A stretch of 64,000 nt of DNA from Chloroflexus sp. MS-G (lineage in GTDB: Bacteria; Chloroflexota; Chloroflexia; Chloroflexales; Chloroflexaceae), in NCBI RefSeq assembly GCF_000735195.1, contig NZ_JPIM01000003.1, positions 1-64,000 on the forward strand. Reading direction: 5' to 3'. The notes under the pieces were generated by a model. That model saw only the letters and a list, made by a program, of their open reading frames with translations, made no database searches and was not told where the DNA came from. The translations under genes and the position numbers were made by a program. Below, piece after piece: positions 44,096-53,839 of this stretch (its first letter is position 1; every line of letters begins with the position of its first letter).

Positions 44096-44989
44096 CTAAA
44101 CCGCTATGGCAGTATTGTTGCCCCGGTTCGCCATCGCACGCAGACGCGAGATACGCTTATGGGTCTCAGGGTGAGTGCGGAAGAGACTGGCCAGGCCACC
44201 AAGGACCGGATTGACAATATACATGTGTGCAGTTGCTGGACGCACATCTTCCATAGGCATACGACCTGCTGCCCACTCTAGTTTCTCAAGAGCGCTTGCC
44301 AACGGTAGCGGGTTGCCGAGAATTTGCGCACCGCCTGCATCGGCCATGTACTCACGCGAGCGCGAGATAGCCATCTGAATAATCAGAGCCATGATTGGCG
44401 CCAGCATTGCTGTTAGTATGCCACCGACCAGACCAGCAATGCCACCATCCTCTTCTTCGTCACTACCACCAAGACCGGCAAAGATCATCCCCCACATGAC
44501 CATATCGGCCAGCATACCAATAGCACCGGCGATGGTAGCTGCAATTGAAGAAATAAGGGTGTCACGATGCTTAATGTGGGCCAGTTCGTGAGCGATTACA
44601 CCAGCAAGTTCCTCACGAGTCAGCAATCGCGCAATTCCAGTTGTCACTGCAACTGCACCATGAGCGGGATCGCGACCGGTAGCAAAGGCGTTTGGTGCAT
44701 CGGTGTCGATAATGTAGACACGCGGTTTGGGAATACCTGCACGCCGTGACAGTTCTTCAACCATGGCGTGAAGTTCTGGCGCCTCATCAGGAGAGACTTC
44801 CTGGGCGCCACTCATTTTGAGTGCCAGCGTGTCAGAGAACCACCAGGCACCCATATTCATCGCTACGGCCAGCACAAGAGCAATAATCATACCGAGCTGG
44901 CCGCCAATAGCACCACCGATGACGATGAACAGACCGGTGAGCAGACCAAGCAAACCAACAGTCTTCAAGCTATTGACCAACATTGTCAC
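44096..44989 (-). CDS. htpX: membrane zinc metalloprotease HtpX (M48)
   Basis: 297 residues. GTG 44989 has GGAGGA six bases upstream; ATG 44983 is the alternative. Membrane helices at about 8-30 and 33-52, then the peptidase domain with the HExxH motif in VIAHELAHIKHRD near 133-145 and the third ligand Glu in SREYMADAGG near 208. Between them lies an acidic loop (GGSDEEEDGG) and two more helices. It degrades damaged membrane proteins in stress, together with FtsH-type proteases. Complete length, followed by a clear terminator. Confidence 0.95.
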   Translation of the reverse strand: MTMLVNSLKTVGLLGLLTGLFIVIGGAIGGQLGMIIALVLAVAMNMGAWWFSDTLALKMSGAQEVSPDEAPELHAMVEELSRRAGIPKPRVYIIDTDAPNAFATGRDPAHGAVAVTTGIARLLTREELAGVIAHELAHIKHRDTLISSIAATIAGAIGMLADMVMWGMIFAGLGGSDEEEDGGIAGLVGGILTAMLAPIMALIIQMAISRSREYMADAGGAQILGNPLPLASALEKLEWAAGRMPMEDVRPATAHMYIVNPVLGGLASLFRTHPETHKRISRLRAMANRGNNTAIAV

Positions 44990-45425
44990 AGCGTTTCCTC
45001 CACATCTATCAATACTATCCGAGACAGGATGCTTTCACATGCACTACCAGTATAACCAGCGCTAAAGCGCAAACCAAGGGATGGCATTCCTGACTGAATG
45101 GGGAGAAGTTCCCACTAGAAAGAAGGAGGGGACCTGAATTGCCGTCTCTGCTGACCGCAGGATGTGGGTATGGGAATCCCCACGCCATAAGTGATGAGGT
45201 GCTGGTTTGCCAACCGATGGGTGCAAGCCACCCACCGCACAACGCGGTTCGGCGGCCCGCGTACCTGGGTGACTACAGGTTGGGAGTTATCGGCACCAGG
45301 TACGAGATGTTCGCCGGTGTTACGTCGCTGTTATACTGTCTGCTAAGCAAAGGTTTGCTGAAGCAGAGCACGCTGAAAGTCGTGCTATGATCCGCGATTC
45401 TGCCTGACAGAATGATGAGGTGTAG
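44990..45425. other. 436-base spacer
   Basis: Several inverted repeats, including GTACCTGG (45261-45268)/CCAGGTAC (45296-45303) and GGGTG/CACCC near 45223-45236. No gene recognised and no plus-strand gene follows, so a riboswitch is unlikely. Confidence 0.4.
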
Positions 45426-46409
45426 TCAATCCGTATCTAGCGGCTTCAATCCTGCCTCGATCTGTGCTCGTCGTGGTTCGAGAAAAGGTGGCAGTGCTAA
45501 TCGTTCGCCAAGCGCATCGGCCGGTTCATCGACAGCAAAACCCGGTTCATCGGTAGCCAATTCAAAGAGGATGCCGTTGGGTTCGTGAACATAGATGCTG
45601 CGAAAATAATAGCGATCCACGATCCCGCTATTGGGAATCCGCAACTCACCGAGCCAGCGCGCCCACTCCTGATGTTCGGCAAAGGTAGAGACCCGAAAGG
45701 CAACATGATGAACACCGCCAGCGCCCGCTTGAGCTGGCGGTAAACTGGGTTGAGCAACAACATGAACTTCGGCTGCCGGGCCACCTTCCCCCATCGTGTA
45801 AACGTGTACGGGCTGTCCAGAGAAGTCGGGGTGCACATATGTGCGATGGTGCTGCATGCCAAATACCACACGGAGCATGGCATCAGTCAACTCGAGGCGA
45901 GGCACACTCAATAACACCGGTCCCAGGCCACGAATCTGATATTCAATAGGCACCGGACTGTGTTGCCACGGCACAAACTCACCAGTCTCGCCATCATCAA
46001 TGAGCATTAGCCGTTGCCCTTCGGGATCCTCCAGGTCGAGAGTCAGACGGTTATCACGTTGCACAACTTCACCGACCCATCCCACTGTTGTGCGCAGACG
46101 CTCAGCCCACCACATCAGAGCTTTAGCTCCGTTGACTCGCAGTCCAGTACGGACAATACTGCGAGTACCACGTTGTTCAGGCGGCAATGGCCAATCGAAG
46201 AAGGTCAGATCACTACCGGGAGTACCTGCGCCATCGGCGTAGAACAGGTGATAAGCGCTGGTATCATCTTGGTTGACGGTTCGTTTAACCAGCCGCATCC
46301 CAAGAACGCGACTGTAGAAAGCGTAATTTTGGCGAATAGTGGCTGAGATAGCAGTAACGTGATGAAGGCCGGTGAGTTGTCGCAAGATTTTCGCTTTCAC
46401 GTCGGGCAT
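45426..46409 (-). CDS. ring-cleaving dioxygenase of the VOC/glyoxalase superfamily (MhqO-like)
   Basis: 327 residues from ATG 46409. Two VOC domains: the first starts [10 protein letters not shown] near 12 with a metal His, and the second has GVHHVAF near 225 and [10 protein letters not shown] near 280 with the metal Glu. Length and the [13 protein letters not shown] motif near 60 fit hydroquinone-type ring-cleaving dioxygenases of the MhqO/LinE-like group. These act in quinone or aromatic detoxification. One base separates its start from the stop of the response regulator, so they are probably co-transcribed. Confidence 0.82.
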   Translation of the reverse strand: MPDVKAKILRQLTGLHHVTAISATIRQNYAFYSRVLGMRLVKRTVNQDDTSAYHLFYADGAGTPGSDLTFFDWPLPPEQRGTRSIVRTGLRVNGAKALMWWAERLRTTVGWVGEVVQRDNRLTLDLEDPEGQRLMLIDDGETGEFVPWQHSPVPIEYQIRGLGPVLLSVPRLELTDAMLRVVFGMQHHRTYVHPDFSGQPVHVYTMGEGGPAAEVHVVAQPSLPPAQAGAGGVHHVAFRVSTFAEHQEWARWLGELRIPNSGIVDRYYFRSIYVHEPNGILFELATDEPGFAVDEPADALGERLALPPFLEPRRAQIEAGLKPLDTD

Positions 46410-46410
46410 G

Positions 46411-47070
46411 CTAGCGAAGTTCTGGTGGTGGCACCAGACCACGCTGCACCGCGACGATGGCCGCCTGGGTGCGGTTGCTTACGCCTAGTTTCTGAAAAAT
46501 TTCGCTCAGACGATTACCAACCGTCTTTTCGGCCAGACTCAACTTGAGTGCAATTGCCCGGTTATCATCACCCTGCGCAACCAGCGCCAGAATATCACGT
46601 TCACGTGGCGTCAATACTTCATTCAAGGCTGGCATTGTATCATTGCGACGGAGAAGTTCAAGGACACGTGCCGCAGCACTTCCGGCCAATGCTGCTTCAC
46701 CACGATGTACCACATGAATGGCTTCAATCAGTTCGGTTGCATCAGCATCTTTCAACAAGTAAGCATTAGCGCCGGCGCGCAGTGCTTCGAGCACTGTTTG
46801 CTCATCGCGGTGCATCGTCAGGACGACACAGCGTGTCTGTGGACTAACCTGCGCAATCTGGCGAGCAGCCTCGATACCGGTCATCACCGGCATTGAAACA
46901 TCAAGCAAGGCGATGTCAGGAGAGGTGGTTTTAGCTGCCTCAACGGCTGCCGCGCCATCGCGTACTTCGGCGACAACCTGAAACCCGCCTTTACGCTCAA
47001 GAATCTCGCGCAGGCCTTGCCGGAACATGGTATGGTCATCGGCGAGTAAGATAGTTATCGGCTTACTCAT
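46411..47070 (-). CDS. NarL/FixJ-type response regulator (orphan)
   Basis: 219 residues from ATG 47070 with GGAGG upstream. Receiver domain (about 4-120): acidic pair in [13 protein letters not shown], phospho-Asp in [14 protein letters not shown] near 54, Lys in [11 protein letters not shown]-terminal LuxR-type helix-turn-helix with [22 protein letters not shown] and the [21 protein letters not shown] recognition region. No histidine kinase is adjacent. Its closest neighbour is the dioxygenase, which it may control. Confidence 0.92.
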   Translation of the reverse strand: MSKPITILLADDHTMFRQGLREILERKGGFQVVAEVRDGAAAVEAAKTTSPDIALLDVSMPVMTGIEAARQIAQVSPQTRCVVLTMHRDEQTVLEALRAGANAYLLKDADATELIEAIHVVHRGEAALAGSAAARVLELLRRNDTMPALNEVLTPRERDILALVAQGDDNRAIALKLSLAEKTVGNRLSEIFQKLGVSNRTQAAIVAVQRGLVPPPELR

Positions 47071-47154
47071 CGTGCCTCCGAAATCTAGTCGAGCATAGGC
47101 GCTAAACCTTTCGCCTATGCTACCGATACGGGCGAACACATCCGCTTGTGCTCA

Positions 47155-49467
47155 CTACTCACCGTACAACTGGAGCAGCTCGCGCCATTCGCCGGTCAAC
47201 TCATCGCGTCGGGCTGCATAGTAGATGTGGGTAGTTCCCTGCTCATCAACGTACACCAGATCGACCTGTGAACGCATCGGACGCAGATAGCCAATGTTCC
47301 CCCACCATCGCACCTTATCTTCATCGAGTGGAATATCCTGGTGGTACATTCGTGCTGCATATTCACGTACCGTACCAGGCTCGATGTCTTGTAAACGCCA
47401 CGGTGCGCCACTCACATCGCCTGTGCGCAGATTACGGAAGGTGTAGAGCCAGTCACCATCTTCTGCGCGGACGGCATTCACAACTTCAATTCCGGTGCGC
47501 GGGCGTGGTACACGGATGAGCGCCAGCCATGCCTCTGACAGCTTCTCACGTGGGACGCCATTGTATTCCTGTACCACGCCCGTGTCTTTATCTTTCATCA
47601 CCAGATCGAACCGTGGCAGACCATCATTGTCAACGGTAATGCGGACAATGCCGCCGCGACCGCGCCAGCGAATGCGCCGTTCACCCCAGGATTCGATGTC
47701 AGGTGGGGGTACTGGCTCGAGCGGCTCCTCTTGATCGAAATCGGCGGTATCAGTCTCAATGCGGGCCCCTGCTTCCTGTAAGAGACTCATCCAGGACTCA
47801 CCGAGACCCCAATCACTGACACCGTAGAAAATATGGTCAATCACACCGTTCTGATCGCGGTGTACGAGATCATATTTCACCCGTGATCCCTGCCGATAGG
47901 CCCGCCAGAGACCGAGCCGCCCGCGCCAGCGTACCTGGCTTTGGAGATCAATCCGACCTTCCCGTAGGTCTTCGTGGCGTCCAATCGCGTAGGCCCACAA
48001 CCCCTGTGCCCGATCACGAGTGACACCGACAGTTGTACGGAGATCGCGTACTTCGTACACCCATGATCCACCACGTCGCTGACTACTGACAATCTCGACG
48101 CCAGAACGGGGCAATTCAAGCGTTTCACCATTGTCGAGCGCTGAAGGTTCTCCGACCGCTATGGCCTGACGGCAGAGCTGAATGATCTCGCTCCGATTGG
48201 CGACCACGGTCTCATTGTCGCGACGGATGTAGATGGCGCCGTTACTCCCAACGTAGGGTGGCGGGTCCTGCATCTTAACTTCTACCCGAATGACATCACG
48301 ACCTTCGTAGTGCATCAGCTCAAATGACAGATAGGGTTGAGGTGTAAGGTGCTCGGCAATACTCTGGCGGAGTGCTTCGGTCACCTGATCAGGGCGTTCA
48401 ACACCAATCACCTGGCCGCCCGGTTCGCAGCCGATGATCAGAACACCGCCGCCAATATTGGCCAACGCAGCAATGTCGGGCCAGAGTGACACAGCCGCCG
48501 CCGCATCATGAACGGCGTGCAGTATCTGACGTTCACTGTTGCCACTGAAACGGGCGACATCGATTGACCACTGTTTCTGATCACGTTTCGGTACACGTAC
48601 CCGATCAAAATCCTGGCTAGAAAAGAGCGCCTTCAGCGCCTCGAAGCTTCGTTCGGGCAGGAGCGCCTCGAAATACCGATCACCGATCCCGTGACGATGG
48701 AGCGCTTGGGCGTCTGATTCGGGTAGGCGACGGAGGCGATGGGCATCACTACCCTGAATGCAAAACATCCGGCGCTCGTAATGCTCGGTTTTCCCATTGT
48801 AGAAACCGGGCGAGGTAAACTTTTCGTGATCGGTATAGAAATTAATAAACTCCAGCGCATGCAGATACGGGCTTTGCGTGACAGCCACCCGCGCCTGACC
48901 GCTCGTTCCTAAACGGAGCGTTTCGGTAATGACACCGTTTGGTCCATTGGCATGAGCAGCGATCACGATACCTCCGGCACGATGAATAATCTCGTAGGCT
49001 TCGGTTACATGGCGAGTATTAGCTACACTGCACACACCATTCTTCAGAACTTCGGCTGGAATACCGAGTTGTAACAGAGTTGCTTCAATCAGACTCAGCG
49101 GCCGATTTGGTGGAAAGATGCCAAGAATATGGGCACCAAAATGTGACGTGAACTCAAAACCTGGCAAAACGGTAATCTTGTCGAGTAGACGCCGATATTC
49201 TGCCAGTCGCGTTGCTTCCTCTCCTGTCAGGCGACCGGCCTTTTCCAGTACGGTCAGAAACTCAAGTTCACGTTGAAACTGCTCATATCCTGCGACTGTA
49301 TTATGGTCGGTGAACGCGATAATCTCAAGACCACGGCGCTCGGCTTCTTGCAGAATGTCAAGGTAAGAAACGTTCGGTTCAGCGTAATCCTCTGAAGCTG
49401 GTGTGTGCAGGTGCAAATCAACCCGAATCCAACGCATTTCGCTGCGTTCTTCTCCTGTTGTGTTCAT
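47155..49467 (-). CDS. PHP phosphoesterase-AlbA-type fusion with novel C-terminal repeats
   Basis: 770 residues. N-terminal PHP domain (about 12-300): metal motif DLHLHTPASEDY with His19 and His21, AFTDHNTVAGYEQF near 52, and FCIQGSDAHRL near 245. Then an AlbA_2/Schlafen-like domain (about 315-430), with ALANIGGGVLIIGCEPGGQ and IYIRRDNETVVA. The last third has a repeated unit of the form RWxGxxG[IL]xR..DLV..D..G..Y..L.E.W..L three times (near 509, 597 and 717), and a G[IV]E[IV]V...W.Y..RxLRT unit before the first and third. I know no name for the repeat. A nuclease or nucleotide-phosphatase function with a partner-binding tail is possible. Confidence 0.72.
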   Translation of the reverse strand: MNTTGEERSEMRWIRVDLHLHTPASEDYAEPNVSYLDILQEAERRGLEIIAFTDHNTVAGYEQFQRELEFLTVLEKAGRLTGEEATRLAEYRRLLDKITVLPGFEFTSHFGAHILGIFPPNRPLSLIEATLLQLGIPAEVLKNGVCSVANTRHVTEAYEIIHRAGGIVIAAHANGPNGVITETLRLGTSGQARVAVTQSPYLHALEFINFYTDHEKFTSPGFYNGKTEHYERRMFCIQGSDAHRLRRLPESDAQALHRHGIGDRYFEALLPERSFEALKALFSSQDFDRVRVPKRDQKQWSIDVARFSGNSERQILHAVHDAAAAVSLWPDIAALANIGGGVLIIGCEPGGQVIGVERPDQVTEALRQSIAEHLTPQPYLSFELMHYEGRDVIRVEVKMQDPPPYVGSNGAIYIRRDNETVVANRSEIIQLCRQAIAVGEPSALDNGETLELPRSGVEIVSSQRRGGSWVYEVRDLRTTVGVTRDRAQGLWAYAIGRHEDLREGRIDLQSQVRWRGRLGLWRAYRQGSRVKYDLVHRDQNGVIDHIFYGVSDWGLGESWMSLLQEAGARIETDTADFDQEEPLEPVPPPDIESWGERRIRWRGRGGIVRITVDNDGLPRFDLVMKDKDTGVVQEYNGVPREKLSEAWLALIRVPRPRTGIEVVNAVRAEDGDWLYTFRNLRTGDVSGAPWRLQDIEPGTVREYAARMYHQDIPLDEDKVRWWGNIGYLRPMRSQVDLVYVDEQGTTHIYYAARRDELTGEWRELLQLYGE

Positions 49468-50507
49468 ATTGCAAAAACCTTAGACTTTCAGAACTTTTTA
49501 ACATGCTTTTAGATTGTCTCTCGTTTTTGAATGGTCTATTCTGATAGTGAAATGGAATGATGCGAAAGACCTCCTCTGTAGCAACTACCGTCAGCTTGAC
49601 CTCAAGGGTTGCTGTGTCTATTTAACCCTGTATTGATAGTATACCAGATTCGGGCAAGCTCCATGATGATGCCAATGAGGAAGGCGGGGATTTTCAGAGG
49701 TCTCAGTTTTTGGTCGTATTCACCGATGAACGTCTTTCACACCCGCCGAGCAGCCTCGCTCTGCGCAATCCACCACAAGCACGAGCCGCTAACCCGCATG
49801 ATGCAGTGCGTAACAACAAATTGGTTGGCGTCCCCCGCCCCCCGCAAGCACGGGCAAGGAGGAACTTTCCCTACAATACACTGACGAGCATTATCGCCGC
49901 GCTCGTGGGAGGTCGAACCGTAGACCTCTGTTCGAGCAGGATGGTACCTCTTCAGCGTTCATTCCTCTTTTTGCGCTCCAATCTCCAGGGCCGGGTGAGA
50001 ACGTTAAAAAGCCCTCATTGCCGGGAAGAAGGTATTGCAGGATTGGTTCTGTTGTGTCATAATGCGGACGGGTATTCCCAACAATTTAATGATGTCAAAT
50101 ATGTCGGCCCTGCCTTACTTCGATGGCTTGTTCAATTTCTTGCCGACATGCAAAATATTCATTTTTAGAACTAGCATGATGTCGAAGCATTTGCTATAAT
50201 GCAATTAGATGCGCATGGTGGTAAATCTGTTCAGGATTGCGCTGGGAATACTATGCCTTCCACACGCGCCGAGCGTCTTTCTGGGAAGGGGATGGGTAAA
50301 GGCAATTCGTACCCGGGTATCCTCGCGTTATCAGCAACGAGTGCTTTACCGAGTATGGAATGGTCAGCTCTTCACTCCCAGTGTGGGGCTGTGCAATCGG
50401 CATAACAGAGAGGAACCGCTTACAGCACTGATCGACGTGCTGTGAGCTGCTTGCTGTGGATGATGAGAAGAAGAGGTTGTCATCACAGCAGGAAAGAGGA
50501 GTGTCCT
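49468..50507. other. 1040-base spacer upstream of the recombinase
   Basis: The longest gene-poor stretch. Open frames (up to 152 codons) lack ribosome sites and are of odd composition. Transcription of the recombinase probably starts here, but I see no strong promoter. No attachment-site duplication could be identified by eye. Confidence 0.45.
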
Positions 50508-51461
50508 ATGCCAGATGAAAACGGATTTGGTCGCCAGTGTGTGCGGACCATCAACAGCGAGTTAGAACAATTTCTGCGCGATCTCAAGCACGAGGATGGC
50601 CTGAGTGACAATACCATTACCTCGTACCGTTGTGATTTACGAACCGCCGGTGCTGTCTTACGCCAGGAATTGTCTGCCATTACCACCGCCGACATCCAGC
50701 AGTTTCTCGCTAATCGCCAGGAGCAACCGGGAACAACGAATCGGCGCATTGCCAGTCTAGGCCGTTTTTTCCGCTGGGCCCAGACGCGCGGTTACGTGAC
50801 ACACAATCCGGTCGATCAGATTAGTTGCCGACTTCCAACCGAACATCGACCGCAACCGATTACCAATGAGACCGACTTGCGGGCACTGGATCAGGCAATT
50901 GCTGCCGCACCACAACCGTACCGTCTGATCTTTACCTTATTGCGCGAAATCGGTATTCGTGCCGATGAGGTCCTGAATCTGAATCTCGGTGATGTGATCC
51001 TTGAACCTGGACGTGAGATGTTGTTGGTCCGGGATAGTAAGAGTGGGAAGAAACGGATGATTGTCTTGACCCCTGATGCGATGCCACGCTCGCTACGTGG
51101 ATTGCGGTATTGGGTGCGCGACATGGAGCATTTACCCCCTGAGACGCCTCTGTTTCGCTCATCACGAGGAACGCGGACATCTTACGACACGCTCCACCGT
51201 CGTTGGGTAGCAGTCTGCAAGGCGGCCCGCCTGGTGGATGTGGTTGATGGACGCGAGCAACCGCGCTATACGCTGCATCACCTTCGCCATACAGCGGCAG
51301 CCGCTCTCATTACGTTCTATCCCGAACAGGTAGTACGTCGTATTCTCGGTCATCGTGATCCACGTTCGACCCGTCGCTATAGTGAATTTGTGCGCAAACA
51401 GCATCATACCGCCGAACAGCCGTCAAGCCTCCAGGCGCCATCACGGCGTGAGGCGATGTAG
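50508..51461 (+). CDS. tyrosine recombinase (XerC/XerD-like)
   Basis: 317 residues from ATG 50508 with GAGGAG upstream. N-terminal SAM-like core-binding domain (about 13-105, LEQFLRDLKHEDGLSDNTI). Catalytic domain with Arg151 (GIRADEV), Lys in DSKSGKKR, His257-x-x-Arg260 (LHHLRHT), His282 (LGHRD) and nucleophile Tyr291 (STRRYSEF): the full pentad plus Tyr. It could be the chromosome-dimer resolvase or a mobile-element integrase. It stands alone after a 1-kb spacer, with no excisionase or other phage gene, so Xer-like is the more careful guess. A terminator follows at 51497-51524. Confidence 0.85.
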   Translation: MPDENGFGRQCVRTINSELEQFLRDLKHEDGLSDNTITSYRCDLRTAGAVLRQELSAITTADIQQFLANRQEQPGTTNRRIASLGRFFRWAQTRGYVTHNPVDQISCRLPTEHRPQPITNETDLRALDQAIAAAPQPYRLIFTLLREIGIRADEVLNLNLGDVILEPGREMLLVRDSKSGKKRMIVLTPDAMPRSLRGLRYWVRDMEHLPPETPLFRSSRGTRTSYDTLHRRWVAVCKAARLVDVVDGREQPRYTLHHLRHTAAAALITFYPEQVVRRILGHRDPRSTRRYSEFVRKQHHTAEQPSSLQAPSRREAM

Positions 51462-51496
51462 CGCCCTGTCTGCGCCGGTCATTGTTCGGATTGATG

Positions 51497-51524
51497 GTGG
51501 TGGCTCATTGCCACCACTTTTTTT
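51497..51524 (+). terminator. intrinsic terminator of the recombinase gene
   Basis: Perfect 8-bp stem GTGGTGGC (51497-51504) with GCCACCAC (51510-51517), loop TCATT, then seven T (51518-51524). It lies between convergent genes. Confidence 0.9.
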
Positions 51525-51526
51525 AT

Positions 51527-52351
51527 CTATCCCAGAAACTGGCGGATGGCCTGGTACGTCGGCCTATACCCTGGCCCGCGCAGCATGTTGTGCGTTGTAC
51601 CAGGAATGACCTGAATCTGGACCTGTTCTGACGGTGCGACAGCACGCAGTTCGGCTTCGAGTGCCGGTGGAATAATGGTATACGCCGGATCGGCCAGCAA
51701 GAAAAGGACTGGTACATGGACCTGCGCCAGACGCGGGATGAGCGTCCAATCCTCTGGCATAAGGAACAGACCGGCGACCTGTTCATAACGACACTCGGCC
51801 AACGCCTGTGCCTTCCAGTAATGATCGCAGGGGTGCCAGTCAGGATTCAGCTCGCGCAACCGTGGCAGCGTCTCTGCTGGCGGTTGACCGACACCAACTG
51901 CAAATTGGGGTAGCCACCCAGGTGCGACAGCCGCTTCTTGCCTGAGCAACGGATCAAGTAAGATGGCGCACCGTATCTGCGTGCGTACCGGATGCGTCCC
52001 AGTTAGCAGAGCCAGCGTTGTGGCGCCGCCCCAGGAATGACCAACCAGGGCCAGATCGGTCAGACCAATCACCTGGATCAGGTCACCAACGATCCCAGCA
52101 ATGGTGTCTATGTCATGAGCTGGGCTGAGATCGCTCTGGCCGTGACCAGGTAAGTCAACGGCAATGACTCGCCAGCCATCGGCTGCCAGATCGGCACCTA
52201 ATCGCCAGAGAGTGGCGGCACTGCTGGTAATGCCATGACAGAGCAAGACAGCAGGTCCATCGCTCGACCATTCGAGAAAACTGACGTTTCCGTGGGCCAA
52301 CGCTATTGTGTTGCGTTGGGCTGTAATCTGGCAATCCTCATGCGTGTGCAC
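51527..52351 (-). CDS. alpha/beta-fold hydrolase
   Basis: 274 residues. Oxyanion region VLLCHGITSSAATLWRLG near 36; nucleophile Ser in VGHSWGG near 104; Asp in LLADPAYTI near 220; His in PGTTHNMLRGP near 252. The catalytic set is complete. The substrate is unknown; esterases, haloalkane-like or C-C hydrolases all share these. Three bases after the S10 peptidase gene, so it is the last gene of the obg-S10-hydrolase run. Confidence 0.85.
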   Translation of the reverse strand: MHTHEDCQITAQRNTIALAHGNVSFLEWSSDGPAVLLCHGITSSAATLWRLGADLAADGWRVIAVDLPGHGQSDLSPAHDIDTIAGIVGDLIQVIGLTDLALVGHSWGGATTLALLTGTHPVRTQIRCAILLDPLLRQEAAVAPGWLPQFAVGVGQPPAETLPRLRELNPDWHPCDHYWKAQALAECRYEQVAGLFLMPEDWTLIPRLAQVHVPVLFLLADPAYTIIPPALEAELRAVAPSEQVQIQVIPGTTHNMLRGPGYRPTYQAIRQFLG

Positions 52352-52354
52352 TGT

Positions 52355-53839
52355 TCACCTTTCGGAAGCGGTAACAAAATCGGCCAACACGGTTTTGAGT
52401 TCGGCTAATGATGGTTCGTGAATGTACATCATATGACCGGCGGGGTAAAAGCTCTCGCTAATCTGGCTGCGCAGAGCCGGATCGAGGGCGAGATGATTGA
52501 GTGTGTAGCGAGTGGCAAAGTAGGGTGTAGCCAGATCGTAGTAACCACTCGCGACGTGAACCCGAAGGGCTGGATTCCGGTGCATAGCCCGTCGGAGTGT
52601 CTCAGCAACATCAACGTAACGATTCTGATGATCGGTGAAGCTCCAAGGCCAGACCCGTTCGGTGAGGATTTCATAGGGAAGATCGCTGCTAAACCCTAAT
52701 TGACGACGCACGTAGTCGTTCAGGGCGGCCGTGTAGGGGCCAATAATAGCACTGAGACTCGGATCAAACTCAACCGTCTCACCAACTGCATCACGATCAC
52801 TACCGGTAAAGCGACTATCGAGGCGGCCAACCGTTCGTTGTTGGTCACGCAGCAATTCTTTGACGAACCGGTCATCACGGATGCGCAATCGCGACCACCG
52901 AATATAATCGCGACTGAGACCAGTGTAGCGGGCGAGTTGGGTAACAATGTGCTCGCTGGTAGCCGAGTCGAGTTGATCGCCTTGCAACAACGCCAGTGCG
53001 TATTCACCGAGAGCAAAGGCTTCAGCAGCGCGTAACGTGGTTGTCAGGTCGCGTTGTAGCTCCGGTTCGAGTCGTTGGTGATAGAATGCGGTAGCCGTGT
53101 ATGATGGCAGGAAGAGTAGGTACGGTAAGTCGTTACCATGATCGAAGGAGAGGGTTTGGAAGTGGAGCACAGCCGAGATGAGGATGAGACCATTGAGATA
53201 GAGGCCATGGCGCTCTTGCAGATACCCGGCCAGACCGGCCGCCCGCGTGGTACCGTAGCTTTCTCCGGCCAGGTATTTTGGCGATAGCCAGCGTCCATAG
53301 CGGCTCACGTAAAGCCGGATAAAGTCACCCACCGACTCAATATCTTTACGAAAATCGTGAAACTGCTTGGCCGATTCACCGGTCACTGGGCGACTATAGC
53401 CGGTACTCACCGGATCAATAAAGACTACATCACTGACATCGAGCAACGAATACTGATTGGGGATCAGTTGTCCTGGTGGCGGAAGCGGCCAGCCATCTTT
53501 TTGCATCCGCACACGGTGCGGCCCAAGCAAACCGAGATGAAGCCATACCGATGATGAGCCAGGACCGCCGTTGAAGGCAAATGTGATCGGACGCCGACTC
53601 AGATCGGTAACATCATCACGAGTATATGCAACAAAGAAGATACCGGCTCGTGCCTGTTCGCCAGTTCGTACACCGTCTTTTTCAACCTCTTCCTTCAAGA
53701 TCATGATCCCAGTTGTTGCCGTATAGTTCACGGCAACACTGTTGATCGTCACGGTATGATGGGTTTGCACGATCTGATCGGTCGGCGGTGCGGATGGTGT
53801 TGGAGGCGTAGAAGCCGGTGCGTTATCAGTTGTCGTCAT
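52355..53839 (-). CDS. S10 serine carboxypeptidase-like protein without signal peptide
   Basis: 494 residues. S10 markers: [19 protein letters not shown] near 85, [13 protein letters not shown] near 137, nucleophile Ser in [17 protein letters not shown] near 190, late Asp in [12 protein letters not shown] near 430 and His in [12 protein letters not shown] near 468. There is no N-terminal signal; instead there is a Pro/Thr-rich stretch to about 25, so cytoplasmic or non-classical. Bacterial S10 proteins are often annotated 'peptidase S10' and of unknown substrate. Its ATG overlaps the obg stop (ATGA), which is unusual company for a carboxypeptidase. Confidence 0.85.
   Translation of the reverse strand: MTTTDNAPASTPPTPSAPPTDQIVQTHHTVTINSVAVNYTATTGIMILKEEVEKDGVRTGEQARAGIFFVAYTRDDVTDLSRRPITFAFNGGPGSSSVWLHLGLLGPHRVRMQKDGWPLPPPGQLIPNQYSLLDVSDVVFIDPVSTGYSRPVTGESAKQFHDFRKDIESVGDFIRLYVSRYGRWLSPKYLAGESYGTTRAAGLAGYLQERHGLYLNGLILISAVLHFQTLSFDHGNDLPYLLFLPSYTATAFYHQRLEPELQRDLTTTLRAAEAFALGEYALALLQGDQLDSATSEHIVTQLARYTGLSRDYIRWSRLRIRDDRFVKELLRDQQRTVGRLDSRFTGSDRDAVGETVEFDPSLSAIIGPYTAALNDYVRRQLGFSSDLPYEILTERVWPWSFTDHQNRYVDVAETLRRAMHRNPALRVHVASGYYDLATPYFATRYTLNHLALDPALRSQISESFYPAGHMMYIHEPSLAELKTVLADFVTASER

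Noticed and set aside
45164..45303. Possible cobalamin- or other riboswitch-like fold (GGGAAT, GGGTGCAAGCC, several stems)
   Set aside because: The order of motifs only loosely fits and the conserved end boxes are missing; no plus-strand gene follows, and the dioxygenase downstream is on the other strand.
49710..50168. 152-codon frame and an overlapping 91-codon frame in the long spacer
   Set aside because: Composition is unlike the neighbouring genes, no ribosome site; peptide ends such as RKHGQGGTFP look like translated repeat debris.
50508..51461. Recombinase as part of a prophage or integrative element
   Set aside because: No excisionase, phage, conjugation or cargo genes, no tRNA end and no visible attachment repeats nearby; the next genes are housekeeping-like.
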